Source: Crocinitomicaceae bacterium
Lineage (GTDB): Bacteria; Bacteroidota; Bacteroidia; Flavobacteriales_D; Crocinitomicaceae
Length of the DNA: 56,923 bases
Assembly: GCA_029238665.1 (NCBI GenBank)
Contig: JAQWFQ010000033.1
Coordinates: forward strand, 1-56,923
Reading direction: 5' to 3'
Shown here in pieces: positions 22,851 to 32,161 of the stretch. Within the stretch, counting starts at the first letter, position 1. Each line of letters starts with the position of its first letter. The position numbers and the translations under genes were made by a program. The notes under the pieces were generated by a model, which was not told the origin of the DNA, searched no databases, and saw nothing but the letters and a program-made list of their open reading frames with translations.

Positions 22851-24212
22851 ATGTCGAAAACAGTAAAGCTTAAGAAAGGCTTGGATATCAGATTAGTAGG
22901 TGCGGCTAGCAAGGTGAAAACCAATGCTAAAACACCCCAAATGGTATCCATGAAGCCAAGTGACTTTCATGGTATGACACCAAAAATGCTCGTTAAAGAA
23001 GGGCAAGAAGTGAAAGCAGGAACAATTATTTTCCAAGACAAGTATAATGAACCAATTAAGTTTTCTTCGCCAGTATCTGGTAAAGTAGAGAAAATTGTAA
23101 GGGGGGAAAAACGCCGGATCTTAGAAGTATTGATTTCAACTTCACAAGATCAACAATTTGAACCCTCTGATGTAAAGTCAGTTGAATCAATGTCTAACGA
23201 CGAAGTTAAGGCTACAATGCTTGCTTCAGGGTTATGGCCATTTGTTAAACAACGTCCATTGGATATTGTAGCAAATCCTATAAATGAACCTAAGGCAATT
23301 TTTGTTTCAACTTTTGATAGCTCGCCCTTAGCTCCAGATTTCAATTATGTTCTTGAGGAAGAAGGAGAGGCATTTAATGCTGGAATGGATGCTTTAAAGA
23401 AGTTGACTTCTGGTAAGGTGCATTTAACGCTTAACGGTAAGTCTTCTGCTGCTACAACATTTACAAATGTAAAAGGAGTTGAAGTAAATACATTTACAGG
23501 TAAGCACCCTGCTGGAAACGTAGGTACACATATCCACCACATTGACCCCGTAAACAAGGGGGAATTTGTTTGGACAGTAAACGCACAAGATGTAGCTATC
23601 ATTGGTCGTTACTTCTTAACGGGTAAATACAATGCTAAACGTACAATCGCTTTAACAGGCTCTGAGATTAAGGACCCTCAATACATCGACACAATTATAG
23701 GTGCAAATGTTGCGGACCTTTTAGATGGACAACTTACTTCGGACAATGTTCGTGTTATTAGTGGTAATGTATTGACTGGTGATAAAATAGCTCAAGACGG
23801 CTACTTAGGATTTTACCATAATCAAATTACGGTAATTCCAGAAGGAAACGAACTTAAGTTTGTTTTGACAAAAGGTTGGCTAGGACTTGGTTTTGATAAA
23901 TTCTCAAACTCACGTTTATTTCCAACATTTTTGACAGGAAATAAAAAGTTCCGTTTAGACACCAATACAAACGGTGAAGAGAGAGCATTTGTAGTAACAG
24001 GGGAATTGGAAAAAGTTTTCCCGTTCGATATCTTACCAATGCAATTAGCAAAAGCTGCAATTACAGATGATATAGATGGAATGGAAAATTTAGGGATTTA
24101 TGAAGTAGCCCCTGAAGATTTTGCATTATGCGAGTACGTTTGTACAACAAAAATTAACATTCAAGACAAAATCCGAAAAGGTTTAGACCTTATTGGAGAA
24201 GAGTGCATGTAA
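22851..24212 (+). CDS. nqrA: Na+-translocating NADH:quinone reductase subunit A
   Basis: A 453-aa protein, the normal NqrA length. It begins KTVKLKKGLDIRLVGAA and contains NEPIKFSSPVSGKVEKIVRGEKR, HPAGNVGTHIHHIDPV and the C-terminal CEYVCTTKINIQDKIRKGLDLI. NqrA is the soluble quinone-binding and peripheral subunit of the six-subunit Na+ pump that oxidises NADH and extrudes Na+. First gene of a complete nqrABCDEF operon, 23 nt before nqrB. Confidence 0.97.
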   Translation: MSKTVKLKKGLDIRLVGAASKVKTNAKTPQMVSMKPSDFHGMTPKMLVKEGQEVKAGTIIFQDKYNEPIKFSSPVSGKVEKIVRGEKRRILEVLISTSQDQQFEPSDVKSVESMSNDEVKATMLASGLWPFVKQRPLDIVANPINEPKAIFVSTFDSSPLAPDFNYVLEEEGEAFNAGMDALKKLTSGKVHLTLNGKSSAATTFTNVKGVEVNTFTGKHPAGNVGTHIHHIDPVNKGEFVWTVNAQDVAIIGRYFLTGKYNAKRTIALTGSEIKDPQYIDTIIGANVADLLDGQLTSDNVRVISGNVLTGDKIAQDGYLGFYHNQITVIPEGNELKFVLTKGWLGLGFDKFSNSRLFPTFLTGNKKFRLDTNTNGEERAFVVTGELEKVFPFDILPMQLAKAAITDDIDGMENLGIYEVAPEDFALCEYVCTTKINIQDKIRKGLDLIGEECM

Positions 24213-24235
24213 TATTTATTTAAAGATTAATTACA

Positions 24236-25435
24236 GTGAAGTTCTTAGAAAATATAGTTCATAAAATGGAGCCAAAGTTTGCTAAAGGTGGTAAACTAGA
24301 AAAGTGGCATCCAATGTTTGAATCATTTACAACCTTAGCTTTTACACCTGCAATTGTGACTCAGAAAGGGGCACACATTAGAGATGGTGTAGATTTAAAA
24401 CGTACAATGATTACAGTAATCATGGCAATGGTTCCATGTTTATTATTTGGTATTTATAATACGGGCCATTGGGAAATGGTTGCAGCAGCAGGAGATAGAG
24501 GTTTAGACTTCTGGGCTAATGGAGGAGCTAAATTTATGGCTGGCCTATGGGTTGTGTTACCATTAATTGTCGTTTCGTACGGTGTTGGTCTTACCATTGA
24601 ATTCATCTTTGGATTCTTAAGAGGACACTCGTTACATGAAGGGTTTTTGGTTTCAGGAATGTTAATCCCCCTTGTTATGCCTGCAGACGTTCCGTTATGG
24701 ATGGTAGGTGTTGCTACAGCATTTGCTGTAATTATCGGAAAAGAAATTTTTGGAGGAACAGGAATGAATATATTGAATGTTGCTTTAACAGCTAGAGCAT
24801 TCTTATTCTTTGCATATCCTACTTCAATGTCTGGAGATAAAGTTTGGATGGCTGGTACAGAATCAAAGGTAGATGGTTTTACAGGTTCAACAGCACTTGG
24901 TGATTTAGCAACCTTTATGTCAGACAAACCTGTATTTGAAAATTTAGAGGCCTACACTAATAATTATTCGTTTTTCGATTCTGTTTGGGGTATGATTCCA
25001 GGTTCAATTGGTGAAACGTCTTTAATTGCAATCTTAATCGGTGCGCTTATTTTATTAATCACAGGAGTAGGTTCGTTGAGAATTATGGCTTCTTTCTTTA
25101 TTGGAGGATATGTCATGGGATTAATTCTTAATGCATTTGGTGGAAATGAATTTTTGGATTTACCAGCACATTTTCATTTAGCTATTGGAGGTTTTGCTTT
25201 TGGGGCCGTGTTTATGGCAACAGATCCTGTTACCGCATCTCAAACAGCAACAGGAAAAATTATTTATGGTTTCTTAGGTGGTCTAATTGCGATCTTAATT
25301 CGTGTATTAAACCCTGCATATCCAGAAGGTGTTATGCTTGCAATCTTGTTCATGAATGTAATGGCTCCAATTATTGACCATTATGTTGTTCAAGGGAATA
25401 TCAAACGAAGATTAAAAAGAGTTAAAACTGCATAG
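24236..25435 (+). CDS. nqrB: Na+-translocating NADH:quinone reductase subunit B
   Basis: A 399-aa protein with about ten transmembrane helices. GTG at 24236 is the start: it gives the family's MKFL...KMEPKFAKGGKLEKWHPMFE N-terminus, while the first ATG (24266) would cut this off. The covalent FMN threonine is T219 in KVDGFTGSTALGD. TDPVTASQTATGKIIYGFLGG is the conserved cytoplasmic loop. NqrB carries FMN and riboflavin and forms part of the Na+ pathway and quinone site. The use of GTG may lower its translation relative to its neighbours. Confidence 0.97.
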   Translation: MKFLENIVHKMEPKFAKGGKLEKWHPMFESFTTLAFTPAIVTQKGAHIRDGVDLKRTMITVIMAMVPCLLFGIYNTGHWEMVAAAGDRGLDFWANGGAKFMAGLWVVLPLIVVSYGVGLTIEFIFGFLRGHSLHEGFLVSGMLIPLVMPADVPLWMVGVATAFAVIIGKEIFGGTGMNILNVALTARAFLFFAYPTSMSGDKVWMAGTESKVDGFTGSTALGDLATFMSDKPVFENLEAYTNNYSFFDSVWGMIPGSIGETSLIAILIGALILLITGVGSLRIMASFFIGGYVMGLILNAFGGNEFLDLPAHFHLAIGGFAFGAVFMATDPVTASQTATGKIIYGFLGGLIAILIRVLNPAYPEGVMLAILFMNVMAPIIDHYVVQGNIKRRLKRVKTA

Positions 25436-25437
25436 TT

Positions 25438-26175
25438 ATGGCAATTAATAGAGATAGTAACGGGTATACTTTCGGCTTCGCAATTGTTTTAGTTGTTGTT
25501 GTTGGTTCAATCTTAGCATTATTAGCTATGGGTTTAAAACCAAGACAGGATAAAAACGCTGAGGTTAAGAAAAAACTAGACATCCTTTCAGCAATGATGG
25601 ATATTGATGCACTTGGTATTGATAGATCAAATGGAGAAGCTGAATTTGACAAGTACATTAACTTGGATAATGCGGTTGTTCTTGATGCTAATGGAGACAT
25701 TAAAGAAGGAGTTGTTGCATTTGATGTAGATATCAAAAAAGAGTACAAGGATAAAACCTTAGGTGCAAAAGATAGAAATTACCCACTTTACGTTTCAGAA
25801 ATGGACGGAAAAGCAAAGTATATTTTACCTGTTGTAGGTAAAGGGCTTTGGGGACCAATTTGGGGAAATATTTGTATCGGAGAAGACTTAAGAACAATTG
25901 AAGGTGCTTCTTTTGGACACAAAGGAGAAACACCTGGTCTAGGAGCTGAAATAAAGCAACAGTTTTTCATTGACCGTTGGGTTGGAGAAAAAATTACAGC
26001 TGAGTCTGGAGTTTTCTCAAAATTTGAAATCGTTAAAGATGGTTCAGGTGCAACTAAAGAATCTAAAGTAGATGGAATCACAGGAGGTACAATTACCTCG
26101 AAAGGAGTTGAGGAAATGGCGAATAGATGTTTAGAGGTTTATGTTCCTTATTTCAATAAACTTAAAAACAAATAA
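25438..26175 (+). CDS. nqrC: Na+-translocating NADH:quinone reductase subunit C
   Basis: A 245-aa protein. One N-terminal membrane helix (residues ~12-32) is followed by a periplasmic FMN-binding domain. The FMN-linked threonine is T218 in the DGITGGTITSKGV motif. GKGLWGPIWGNICI and GHKGETPGLGAEI are typical. NqrC takes electrons from the membrane-embedded Fe-S centre to NqrB's FMN. It starts 2 nt after nqrB. Confidence 0.96.
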   Translation: MAINRDSNGYTFGFAIVLVVVVGSILALLAMGLKPRQDKNAEVKKKLDILSAMMDIDALGIDRSNGEAEFDKYINLDNAVVLDANGDIKEGVVAFDVDIKKEYKDKTLGAKDRNYPLYVSEMDGKAKYILPVVGKGLWGPIWGNICIGEDLRTIEGASFGHKGETPGLGAEIKQQFFIDRWVGEKITAESGVFSKFEIVKDGSGATKESKVDGITGGTITSKGVEEMANRCLEVYVPYFNKLKNK

Positions 26176-26177
26176 AG

Positions 26178-26861
26178 ATGAGTGAAGTAGCACAAGACGC
26201 GAAAGCTCCAAGAGAGCCATTGTTTTCAAAGAAAAACAAGAAGCTAGTTACGGATCCGTTAACGGATAATAACCCTGTAACTATTCAAGTATTAGGTATT
26301 TGTTCTGCACTTGCAATTACGGTTCAAGTTGAGCAGGGAGTTGTAATGGGAGGAGCAGTACTTTTTGTATTGATTTTAGGGAATTTATTTATCTCTTTAA
26401 TGAGAAATCTAATCCCATCTAGAATTAGAATTATTGTTCAATTGGTTGTGGTTGCAGCTTTGGTAATTATTGTAAATGAAGTACTAAAAGCTTTTCTACC
26501 TGATGTTTCTGAAAAGTTATCGGTGTTTGTTGGGTTGATTATTACAAACTGTATTATCATGGGACGTTTTGAGGCATTTGCAATGGCAAACAAGCCTTGG
26601 CCTTCAATTATGGATGCTGTAGGTAATGGTGTTGGATACGCTGGTTTATTGATTTTAGTTGCAGTGTTTAGAGAGTTGTTTGGCTCAGGAACGTTATATG
26701 GGTACCCAGTTTTTGGAGATTATATTCAAGGAAATGGGCTGTACGCTTTGGGGTATGTGAACAATAACATGATGATTTTGCCTCCAATGGCGCTAATCAT
26801 TGTTGGTGTTATTATTTGGGTACAACGTTCTCGTAACAAATCATTAGTAGAATCTAATTAA
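26178..26861 (+). CDS. nqrD: Na+-translocating NADH:quinone reductase subunit D
   Basis: A 227-aa protein with six hydrophobic helices. Typical NqrD features are TDNNPVTIQVLGICSALAITVQVE near residue 30, FVGLIITNCIIMGRFEAFAM with the Cys that binds the shared NqrD/NqrE [2Fe-2S] centre, and FRELFGSGTLYG. It begins 2 nt after nqrC and is 19 nt from nqrE. Confidence 0.97.
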   Translation: MSEVAQDAKAPREPLFSKKNKKLVTDPLTDNNPVTIQVLGICSALAITVQVEQGVVMGGAVLFVLILGNLFISLMRNLIPSRIRIIVQLVVVAALVIIVNEVLKAFLPDVSEKLSVFVGLIITNCIIMGRFEAFAMANKPWPSIMDAVGNGVGYAGLLILVAVFRELFGSGTLYGYPVFGDYIQGNGLYALGYVNNNMMILPPMALIIVGVIIWVQRSRNKSLVESN

Positions 26862-26880
26862 TCGATTGAAATAAGATATT

Positions 26881-27573
26881 ATGGAAAGCACATTAGATAT
26901 TTTTATAAAAGCCATCTTCTCTGAGAATATGATTTTTGCATACTTTTTAGGTATGTGTTCATATTTGGCCGTATCAAAAACGGTTAAAACAGCAGTTGGA
27001 TTGGGAGCAGCAGTTATTTTTGTCTTGCTTGTTACCGTACCCGTAAATTACTTGTTAGAAAATTACTTGTTAAAAGCCGGAGCATTGGAATGGATTAATC
27101 CTGATTGGGGAGTTAATGGTGCCAGCCCAATTGATTTAAGTTTTCTTTCATTTATTATGTTTATAGCAGTTGTTGCATCAATTGTACAATTGGTAGAAAT
27201 GTTGGTTGAGAAATTTGCACCATCGCTTTACGGAGCTTTAGGTATTTTCTTACCACTTATTGCAGTTAACTGTTCTATTTTAGGTGGAGCATTGTTTATG
27301 CAAGATCGTCAGTACTCAACTATCTTAGATGCTACTGCATTCTCTCTTGGTTCTGGTATTGGTTGGTTTATCGCTATTGTTGCAATTGCAGCAATTCGTG
27401 AAAAAATTCGTTACTCAAATGTTCCTGCACCTTTAAGAGGTTTGGGAATTACATTTATCATTACAGGGTTAATGGGAATTGCATTTATGAGCTTCTCAGG
27501 AATTAAGTATGGTAAAGATGAGGTGAAAGCAGAAACAGTTCAGGTAGACGATACAAATAATACAAATCATTAA
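26881..27573 (+). CDS. nqrE: Na+-translocating NADH:quinone reductase subunit E
   Basis: A 230-aa protein with six membrane helices. NqrE blocks are seen: FIKAIFSENMIFAYFLGMCSYLAVSKTVKTA, VEKFAPSLYGALGIFLPLIAVNCSILGGALF and IAAIREKIRYSNVPAPLRGLGI. Two conserved cysteines (MCSY and NCSI) pair with NqrD's to hold the intramembrane iron centre. The C-terminal tail beyond residue ~215 is polar and ends in Asn/His-rich sequence. Confidence 0.97.
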   Translation: MESTLDIFIKAIFSENMIFAYFLGMCSYLAVSKTVKTAVGLGAAVIFVLLVTVPVNYLLENYLLKAGALEWINPDWGVNGASPIDLSFLSFIMFIAVVASIVQLVEMLVEKFAPSLYGALGIFLPLIAVNCSILGGALFMQDRQYSTILDATAFSLGSGIGWFIAIVAIAAIREKIRYSNVPAPLRGLGITFIITGLMGIAFMSFSGIKYGKDEVKAETVQVDDTNNTNH

Positions 27574-27583
27574 TTAGAAGAAA

Positions 27584-28888
27584 ATGGAATTATCATTAGG
27601 TTTAGCGTTAACGTTAACAGTCTTTCTAGTCGTTGTATTGGTATTGGTATCAATGCTACTATTTGTTAAGGCAAAATTATCTCCATCGGGTAAAATTACA
27701 ATCGATATCAATGATGGTGAAAAAACAATAGAGGTAGAGGGTGGAGACACCTTGTTAAGCACACTTAGTAACAATGGAATATTCTTACCATCAGCATGTG
27801 GTGGTGGTGGAACATGTGTTCAGTGTACATGCCATGTTTTAGAAGGTGGAGGAAATATACTTCCAACTGAGGAGCCTCACTTTTCAAGAAAAGAAATAGC
27901 AGCGAACAAAAGGTTAGGTTGCCAAGTAAAGGTGAAGGAAAACATGAAGATTCATGTTGAAGAAGAAATTTTAGGTATTAAAGAGTGGGAAGCTACTGTT
28001 GTATCTAATTTTAATGTTGCAACCTTTATTAAGGAGTTTATTGTTGAGATTCCGGAAGATATGAATTATAAGGCTGGAGGATACATCCAGATAAAAATTC
28101 CTAAGTGCACCATTAATTATTCAGAAATGGATATTTCTGCTCACCCTCAAGATCACCCAGGTGAGCCTGATAAGTTTAAAGCAGATTGGGATAAATTTGG
28201 TTTATGGCCACTTGTTATGAAAAATGACGAGGAGGTTGTAAGGGCATACTCTATGGCTTCTTATCCTGCAGAAGGAAGACGAATCATGTTGAATGTTCGT
28301 ATTGCTACTCCACCATGGGATAGAAATCGTAATGCTTGGATGAATGTAAATCCAGGGGTTGCTTCATCGTTTATCTTTAACTTAAAGGTTGGTGATAAAG
28401 CAATAATTTCAGGACCTTATGGAGAATTCTTTATAAATGAGTCTGATGCAGAGATGTTGTATATAGGAGGTGGTGCTGGAATGGCTCCAATGCGATCACA
28501 CTTATATGAGTTGTTTAGAACATTGAAAACAGGCCGTAAAGTATCTTACTGGTATGGAGGTCGTTCAAAAGCTGAATTATTCTACATCCATTACTTTAGA
28601 GATTTAGAAAAAGATTTTCCAAACTTTAAGTTTTACTTAGTATTATCTGATGCTTTACCTGAAGATAACTGGGTTGTTAAAGAAAATACAGAAGATTCAA
28701 AAGGAGATGGATTTAAAGGTTTTGTTCATCAGGTAGTAATTGATGAGTATTTATCTAAACATGATGCTCCAGAAGATATTGAGTTTTATTTCTGTGGTCC
28801 TCCATTAATGAATCAAGCCGTTATTAAAATGTGTGATGATTGGGGAGTTCCTGATGAAAACGTACGATTTGATGATTTTGGAGGTTAA
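27584..28888 (+). CDS. nqrF: Na+-translocating NADH:quinone reductase subunit F
   Basis: A 434-aa NADH-oxidising subunit. An N-terminal membrane anchor (residues ~5-29) is followed by a [2Fe-2S] ferredoxin domain with [12 protein letters not shown] and the fourth Cys in LGCQV. The FAD domain has [10 protein letters not shown], the NADH domain [16 protein letters not shown] and [11 protein letters not shown], and the end is VRFDDFGG. It is somewhat longer than the ~408-aa Vibrio protein, as often in Bacteroidetes. Last gene of the operon, followed by a strong terminator. Confidence 0.97.
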   Translation: MELSLGLALTLTVFLVVVLVLVSMLLFVKAKLSPSGKITIDINDGEKTIEVEGGDTLLSTLSNNGIFLPSACGGGGTCVQCTCHVLEGGGNILPTEEPHFSRKEIAANKRLGCQVKVKENMKIHVEEEILGIKEWEATVVSNFNVATFIKEFIVEIPEDMNYKAGGYIQIKIPKCTINYSEMDISAHPQDHPGEPDKFKADWDKFGLWPLVMKNDEEVVRAYSMASYPAEGRRIMLNVRIATPPWDRNRNAWMNVNPGVASSFIFNLKVGDKAIISGPYGEFFINESDAEMLYIGGGAGMAPMRSHLYELFRTLKTGRKVSYWYGGRSKAELFYIHYFRDLEKDFPNFKFYLVLSDALPEDNWVVKENTEDSKGDGFKGFVHQVVIDEYLSKHDAPEDIEFYFCGPPLMNQAVIKMCDDWGVPDENVRFDDFGG

Positions 28889-28909
28889 ACCTTGATCATT
28901 GACATTATT

Positions 28910-28941
28910 AAAATCCTGTTAGAAATAACAGGATTTTTTTT
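28910..28941 (+). terminator. Terminator of the nqr operon
   Basis: AAAATCCTGTTA (28910-28921) and TAACAGGATTTT (28926-28937) form a perfect 12-bp stem with a GAAA tetraloop, followed by more T residues. It lies 21 nt after the nqrF stop. Confidence 0.9.
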
Positions 28942-29010
28942 GATTAAATAATTACTGTTTTAAAATGGCATACCTTTTGTATAATTTCAATTCGGATTAA
29001 AGCTTATTTT

Positions 29011-30600
29011 ATGAAAACACACTACTTATTACCTGTTTTAGCATTAATTATTGGATTGTCTTCCTTTGCTCAACGTAGCCCTGAAGCGATTAATTCAGTA
29101 GAGTCAATAACAAACGAATTGCGTCAATGGGATGCCATTCGTGGACCTTGGTTGGCCCAGAGTGTTGCTGCCTTGTCAAAAAATGAAGCAATTCCAGGTC
29201 GGACATTCCCAGAAAATTTCACACCGCATCAAATGATGAGAAAGGTGCCGATTGATTCAAGAAATCGCCTCTTAGCAATGTCTCATCAAAACCCCATGAA
29301 TGATCGTGTACTGAATCAATTGGCAAACATGGTAAGGTCGGTGGAGTGCCAGCCGGTGCGTGGAAGATCATACGGTGACCCACATTTAGTTTCTTATGAC
29401 GGTGCACGCTATTCATTTCAAACGGTTGGTGAGTTTGTGATGACTAAATCGATGGATGGTCAGATAGAGGTTCAAACACGTCAAAAACCACAAAAACAAG
29501 ACTTCTCTTTAAATACAGCAATTGCGATGAATGTTTCAGGCGATCGTGTTTGCATTTACGCAAGTGATTACCCCGACAGTGATTACTCTACACCTGTTCG
29601 TGTGAATGGTCAATCATTACGTATGACAGGAAAAACATATTTCTTAAATAATGGCGGAACCATTCGTAAAATTAGTAATAACTATACTGTACATTGGCCA
29701 ACAGGGGAATCCGTAAACACTGAAATAAAAAGGAGTGGAAACATGGATTTTCTAAACATTGGTGTATCTATAATTCCTTGTTCGCGAATTGGTTATGATG
29801 GATTAATGGGTAACGCTAACGGTTCAGAGTTCGATGACTATCGCGGTTCTCGTGTAGCGCGTAGAATTCCAAATGATCCTTTTGGTGATCAAGGCTATGG
29901 CAGTAAAGAACGACAAGCTTATTTGGCGCGACAATTTGCTGATCAATACCGTATAATTCAATTGAATTCCTTGTTTGATTATCGTCCAGGTACTTCTACG
30001 GAAACGTATACAGATCGTAGTTTTCCACGTGTTTTTCATGATATGAATGACTTGAATCAACGTACACTCAACCGTGCCAGAAGAAACTGTGAAGAGCAGG
30101 GGATTTCTGCTAGAGATATACAAGGGTGTATTTATGACAACGCATATTTAAATATTGCTCCAACAAATGAGCCATTATTTACAGAACCTACAGACGGGGT
30201 AGAACTTAGACCAGTAGTAAAACCAATGGTAAATGATAATCAAGGAACCAGGCCTTTTACTTCAAAACCAGCTCATGAAAGAACGGAGGCTGAGCAGAAA
30301 AAAGAATTACCAAACAAACCTAAGCCGGCAACAATTAAACCGGTTGATGAAGGTGTTGTTGACCCAATAAACCAACGTGAGGAAGTAAAAGAGGTGCCTG
30401 TTGTTAAGCCAACTCCAAGACCTCCATCACCAAAACCAAAACCTACGCCACGACCAAGGCCGGTCAGATTAAAGCCAACTCCAGTGCCAAAACCACGACC
30501 AGTTGTGACTCCTCCTCCTTCAAGGCCTTCGGCTCCAAGGCAAAATCAAAGTCCAAAACCTGTGTCAAAACCTCCTACTTCTAAAAGAGGGAGAGGATAG
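29011..30600 (+). CDS. Secreted VWD-domain protein with Pro/Lys/Arg-rich tail
   Basis: A 529-aa protein with signal peptide (residues 1-20, ending SSFAQ). Residues ~112-270 form a von Willebrand factor type D-like domain: GDPHLVSYDGARYSFQTVGEFVMTKS, with its GDPH...DG...FQ...GE signature and YDGLMGNANGSEFDD near the end of the domain. Cysteines at VEC, RVC, IIPC, NCEEQ and QGC may form disulphides. Residues ~385-529 are low-complexity, rich in PKP/PRP motifs and strongly basic. No T9SS sorting domain is present, so the tail may bind acidic polysaccharide or cell wall (inference). It follows the nqr terminator by ~70 nt, and I see no operon partner. Confidence 0.8.
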   Translation: MKTHYLLPVLALIIGLSSFAQRSPEAINSVESITNELRQWDAIRGPWLAQSVAALSKNEAIPGRTFPENFTPHQMMRKVPIDSRNRLLAMSHQNPMNDRVLNQLANMVRSVECQPVRGRSYGDPHLVSYDGARYSFQTVGEFVMTKSMDGQIEVQTRQKPQKQDFSLNTAIAMNVSGDRVCIYASDYPDSDYSTPVRVNGQSLRMTGKTYFLNNGGTIRKISNNYTVHWPTGESVNTEIKRSGNMDFLNIGVSIIPCSRIGYDGLMGNANGSEFDDYRGSRVARRIPNDPFGDQGYGSKERQAYLARQFADQYRIIQLNSLFDYRPGTSTETYTDRSFPRVFHDMNDLNQRTLNRARRNCEEQGISARDIQGCIYDNAYLNIAPTNEPLFTEPTDGVELRPVVKPMVNDNQGTRPFTSKPAHERTEAEQKKELPNKPKPATIKPVDEGVVDPINQREEVKEVPVVKPTPRPPSPKPKPTPRPRPVRLKPTPVPKPRPVVTPPPSRPSAPRQNQSPKPVSKPPTSKRGRG

Positions 30601-30626
30601 TTGAAAAAACTGTTGAAACTTACTTT

Positions 30627-30673
30627 TTATTCTTCGAAATGAGAATCTGTTATTCTTTAATTTCGAAGAATAA
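30627..30673. repeat. 14-bp perfect inverted repeat upstream of the GNAT gene
   Basis: TTATTCTTCGAAAT (30627-30640) is exactly complementary to ATTTCGAAGAATAA (30660-30673), with a 19-nt centre. It begins 26 nt after the VWD stop and ends 8 nt before the GNAT ATG. It could be a terminator-like hairpin for the VWD gene (no clear T-run), or an operator or 5' hairpin controlling the acetyltransferase gene. Confidence 0.55.
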
Positions 30674-30681
30674 CTAGTACT

Positions 30682-31185
30682 ATGATAGAAATTAATCAAC
30701 TAAGCACAGAAGATATTTTTATAGTGAATCATTTGGCAAAAGAAATTTGGCCAGACACATTCAAAGATATTTTAACTCCTGAACAAATTACATACATGCT
30801 TGATTGGATGTATGATATACAAACTTTACAAGAAGAAGTTCAAACGGGACATTTGTATTATTTGATTAAATATGAAGGGAGGGCCCTTGGGTTTATGGGC
30901 TTAGAACCAAACTATCCCGATTCAGGATTTCTTCGGGTACATAAAATTTATATTCACCCAGAAGCTCAAGGAAAAGGTTTAGGTAGATCGTTGATTAATC
31001 ATGCCATTGACGTCGCTTTTGACTTGGATTTAACTTCGATACACTTGAACGTAAACCGTTTTAATAAAGCCGTCGATTTTTATAAGAACATCGGGTTTAA
31101 GGTAATCGGTGAGGAGGATATTGATATTGGAAAGGGTTATTTGATGGAAGATTTTATCATGGAGCTTCCGCTGAAAAAGAATTAA
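30682..31185 (+). CDS. GNAT-family N-acetyltransferase
   Basis: A 167-aa protein with the acetyl-CoA site in motif A, VHKIYIHPEAQGKGLGRSLINHA (the Q-x-x-G-x-G/A signature), and the following strand IHLNVNRFNKAVDFYKNIGFKVIGEE. The end (IGKGYLMEDFIMELPL) fits ribosomal-protein or small-molecule acetyltransferases of the PhnO/RimI-like type; the substrate is not predictable. A single gene converging on the glycosyltransferase with a 4-nt overlap. Confidence 0.9.
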   Translation: MIEINQLSTEDIFIVNHLAKEIWPDTFKDILTPEQITYMLDWMYDIQTLQEEVQTGHLYYLIKYEGRALGFMGLEPNYPDSGFLRVHKIYIHPEAQGKGLGRSLINHAIDVAFDLDLTSIHLNVNRFNKAVDFYKNIGFKVIGEEDIDIGKGYLMEDFIMELPLKKN

Positions 31186-32144
31186 TTCACATTCATTTTT
31201 TCGGCGCATTCAAAATGCCCTTTAGGACATGTTTTATGTCCATGTAATCCACAAGGCCTACAATCTAAGTTTTCCACTTCAACTATCGCAGAGTTTTCGG
31301 ATAGTGGACCAAACCCAAAATTGGGGGTTGTAGAACAGAAAAAGGCCGTTACGGGGGCATTAACAGAAGAGGCTAAATGAAGAGGGCCTGAATCATTCAC
31401 ATAGTTTCTTGTAGCACTTTCCATTAGTGCAGCAGATTTTAAGAGGGATAATTTCCCTGCAAGTATTTCAATTTTATGTAAAGGATTCTTTTTTACTAAT
31501 GTTTCACATCGTTCAACATCATTTTTACCACCGATTAAATAAATCGTTTCTTGTTGAGGAAGTGTTTGGATAAGTTCCGTCCACTTATTAATTGGCAACT
31601 GTTTTGTAAACCATACAGAGGCGGGAGCAATACAGTAGTAACGTTCTTTTATAAGTTTTGAAATTGAGTGCCTATCTTCTTTTGATGGAACTAATTCTGG
31701 ACGCACTTTTGAAGAAGTACCAAACTCATGAATGACAGAAAGATTCCGTTCTACTTCGTGTGTGCCATTTCCAATAACATGGTCAAATGACTTTGTATAT
31801 AGAAATGAAAATGGGTTCTTTTTAAATCCATAACGTTTTTTACCCCGACTCAATCCTGCAATTAACCCTGAACTTCCAAAACGGTGTAAGTTAATTACCA
31901 GATCATAATTTGATTTTCTAACTTGTTTGATTAACCCAAATAATGACTTCCATTTACCATTTGTTTTATCAAAAATGTAGACAGAATTTAATTTAGGATT
32001 GTTCGCGAGTAAAGACTCGTTGCCTTTTTTAACTAAAAAATCAATTTGAGAATTTGGAAACAACCGGTTTAATTCTGAAACAAGGGGCGTTGCTAAAATG
32101 ACGTCTCCCAAGAAAGCTGTTTGAATAATTAAAATCCGTTTCAT
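31182..32144 (-). CDS. Glycosyltransferase family 9 (heptosyltransferase-like)
   Basis: A 320-aa protein. ATG 32144 gives MKRILIIQTAFLGDVILATP, the classic GT9 start; a TTG three codons earlier is less likely. Other signatures are VKKGNESLLANNP, VINLHRFGSSGLIAGLSR and the acceptor-side NYVNDSGPLHLASSVNAPVTAFF. GT9 enzymes add heptose or related sugars to the LPS core from ADP-activated donors at the inner membrane. The C-terminal cysteines (CRPCGLHGHKTCPKGHFEC) are frequent in these enzymes. It follows the large type B gene by 17 nt and may be cotranscribed. TACTTTTG at 32158-32151 could be its own -7 box. Confidence 0.88.
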   Translation of the reverse strand: MKRILIIQTAFLGDVILATPLVSELNRLFPNSQIDFLVKKGNESLLANNPKLNSVYIFDKTNGKWKSLFGLIKQVRKSNYDLVINLHRFGSSGLIAGLSRGKKRYGFKKNPFSFLYTKSFDHVIGNGTHEVERNLSVIHEFGTSSKVRPELVPSKEDRHSISKLIKERYYCIAPASVWFTKQLPINKWTELIQTLPQQETIYLIGGKNDVERCETLVKKNPLHKIEILAGKLSLLKSAALMESATRNYVNDSGPLHLASSVNAPVTAFFCSTTPNFGFGPLSENSAIVEVENLDCRPCGLHGHKTCPKGHFECAEKMNVN

Positions 32145-32161
32145 TAAGAACAAAAGTAATG

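Noticed and set aside
30421-30600. A tandem DNA repeat or possible frameshift in the VWD gene's tail
   Set aside because: The region is only low-complexity PKP/PRP codons in one open frame; no exact repeat unit or interruption was seen.
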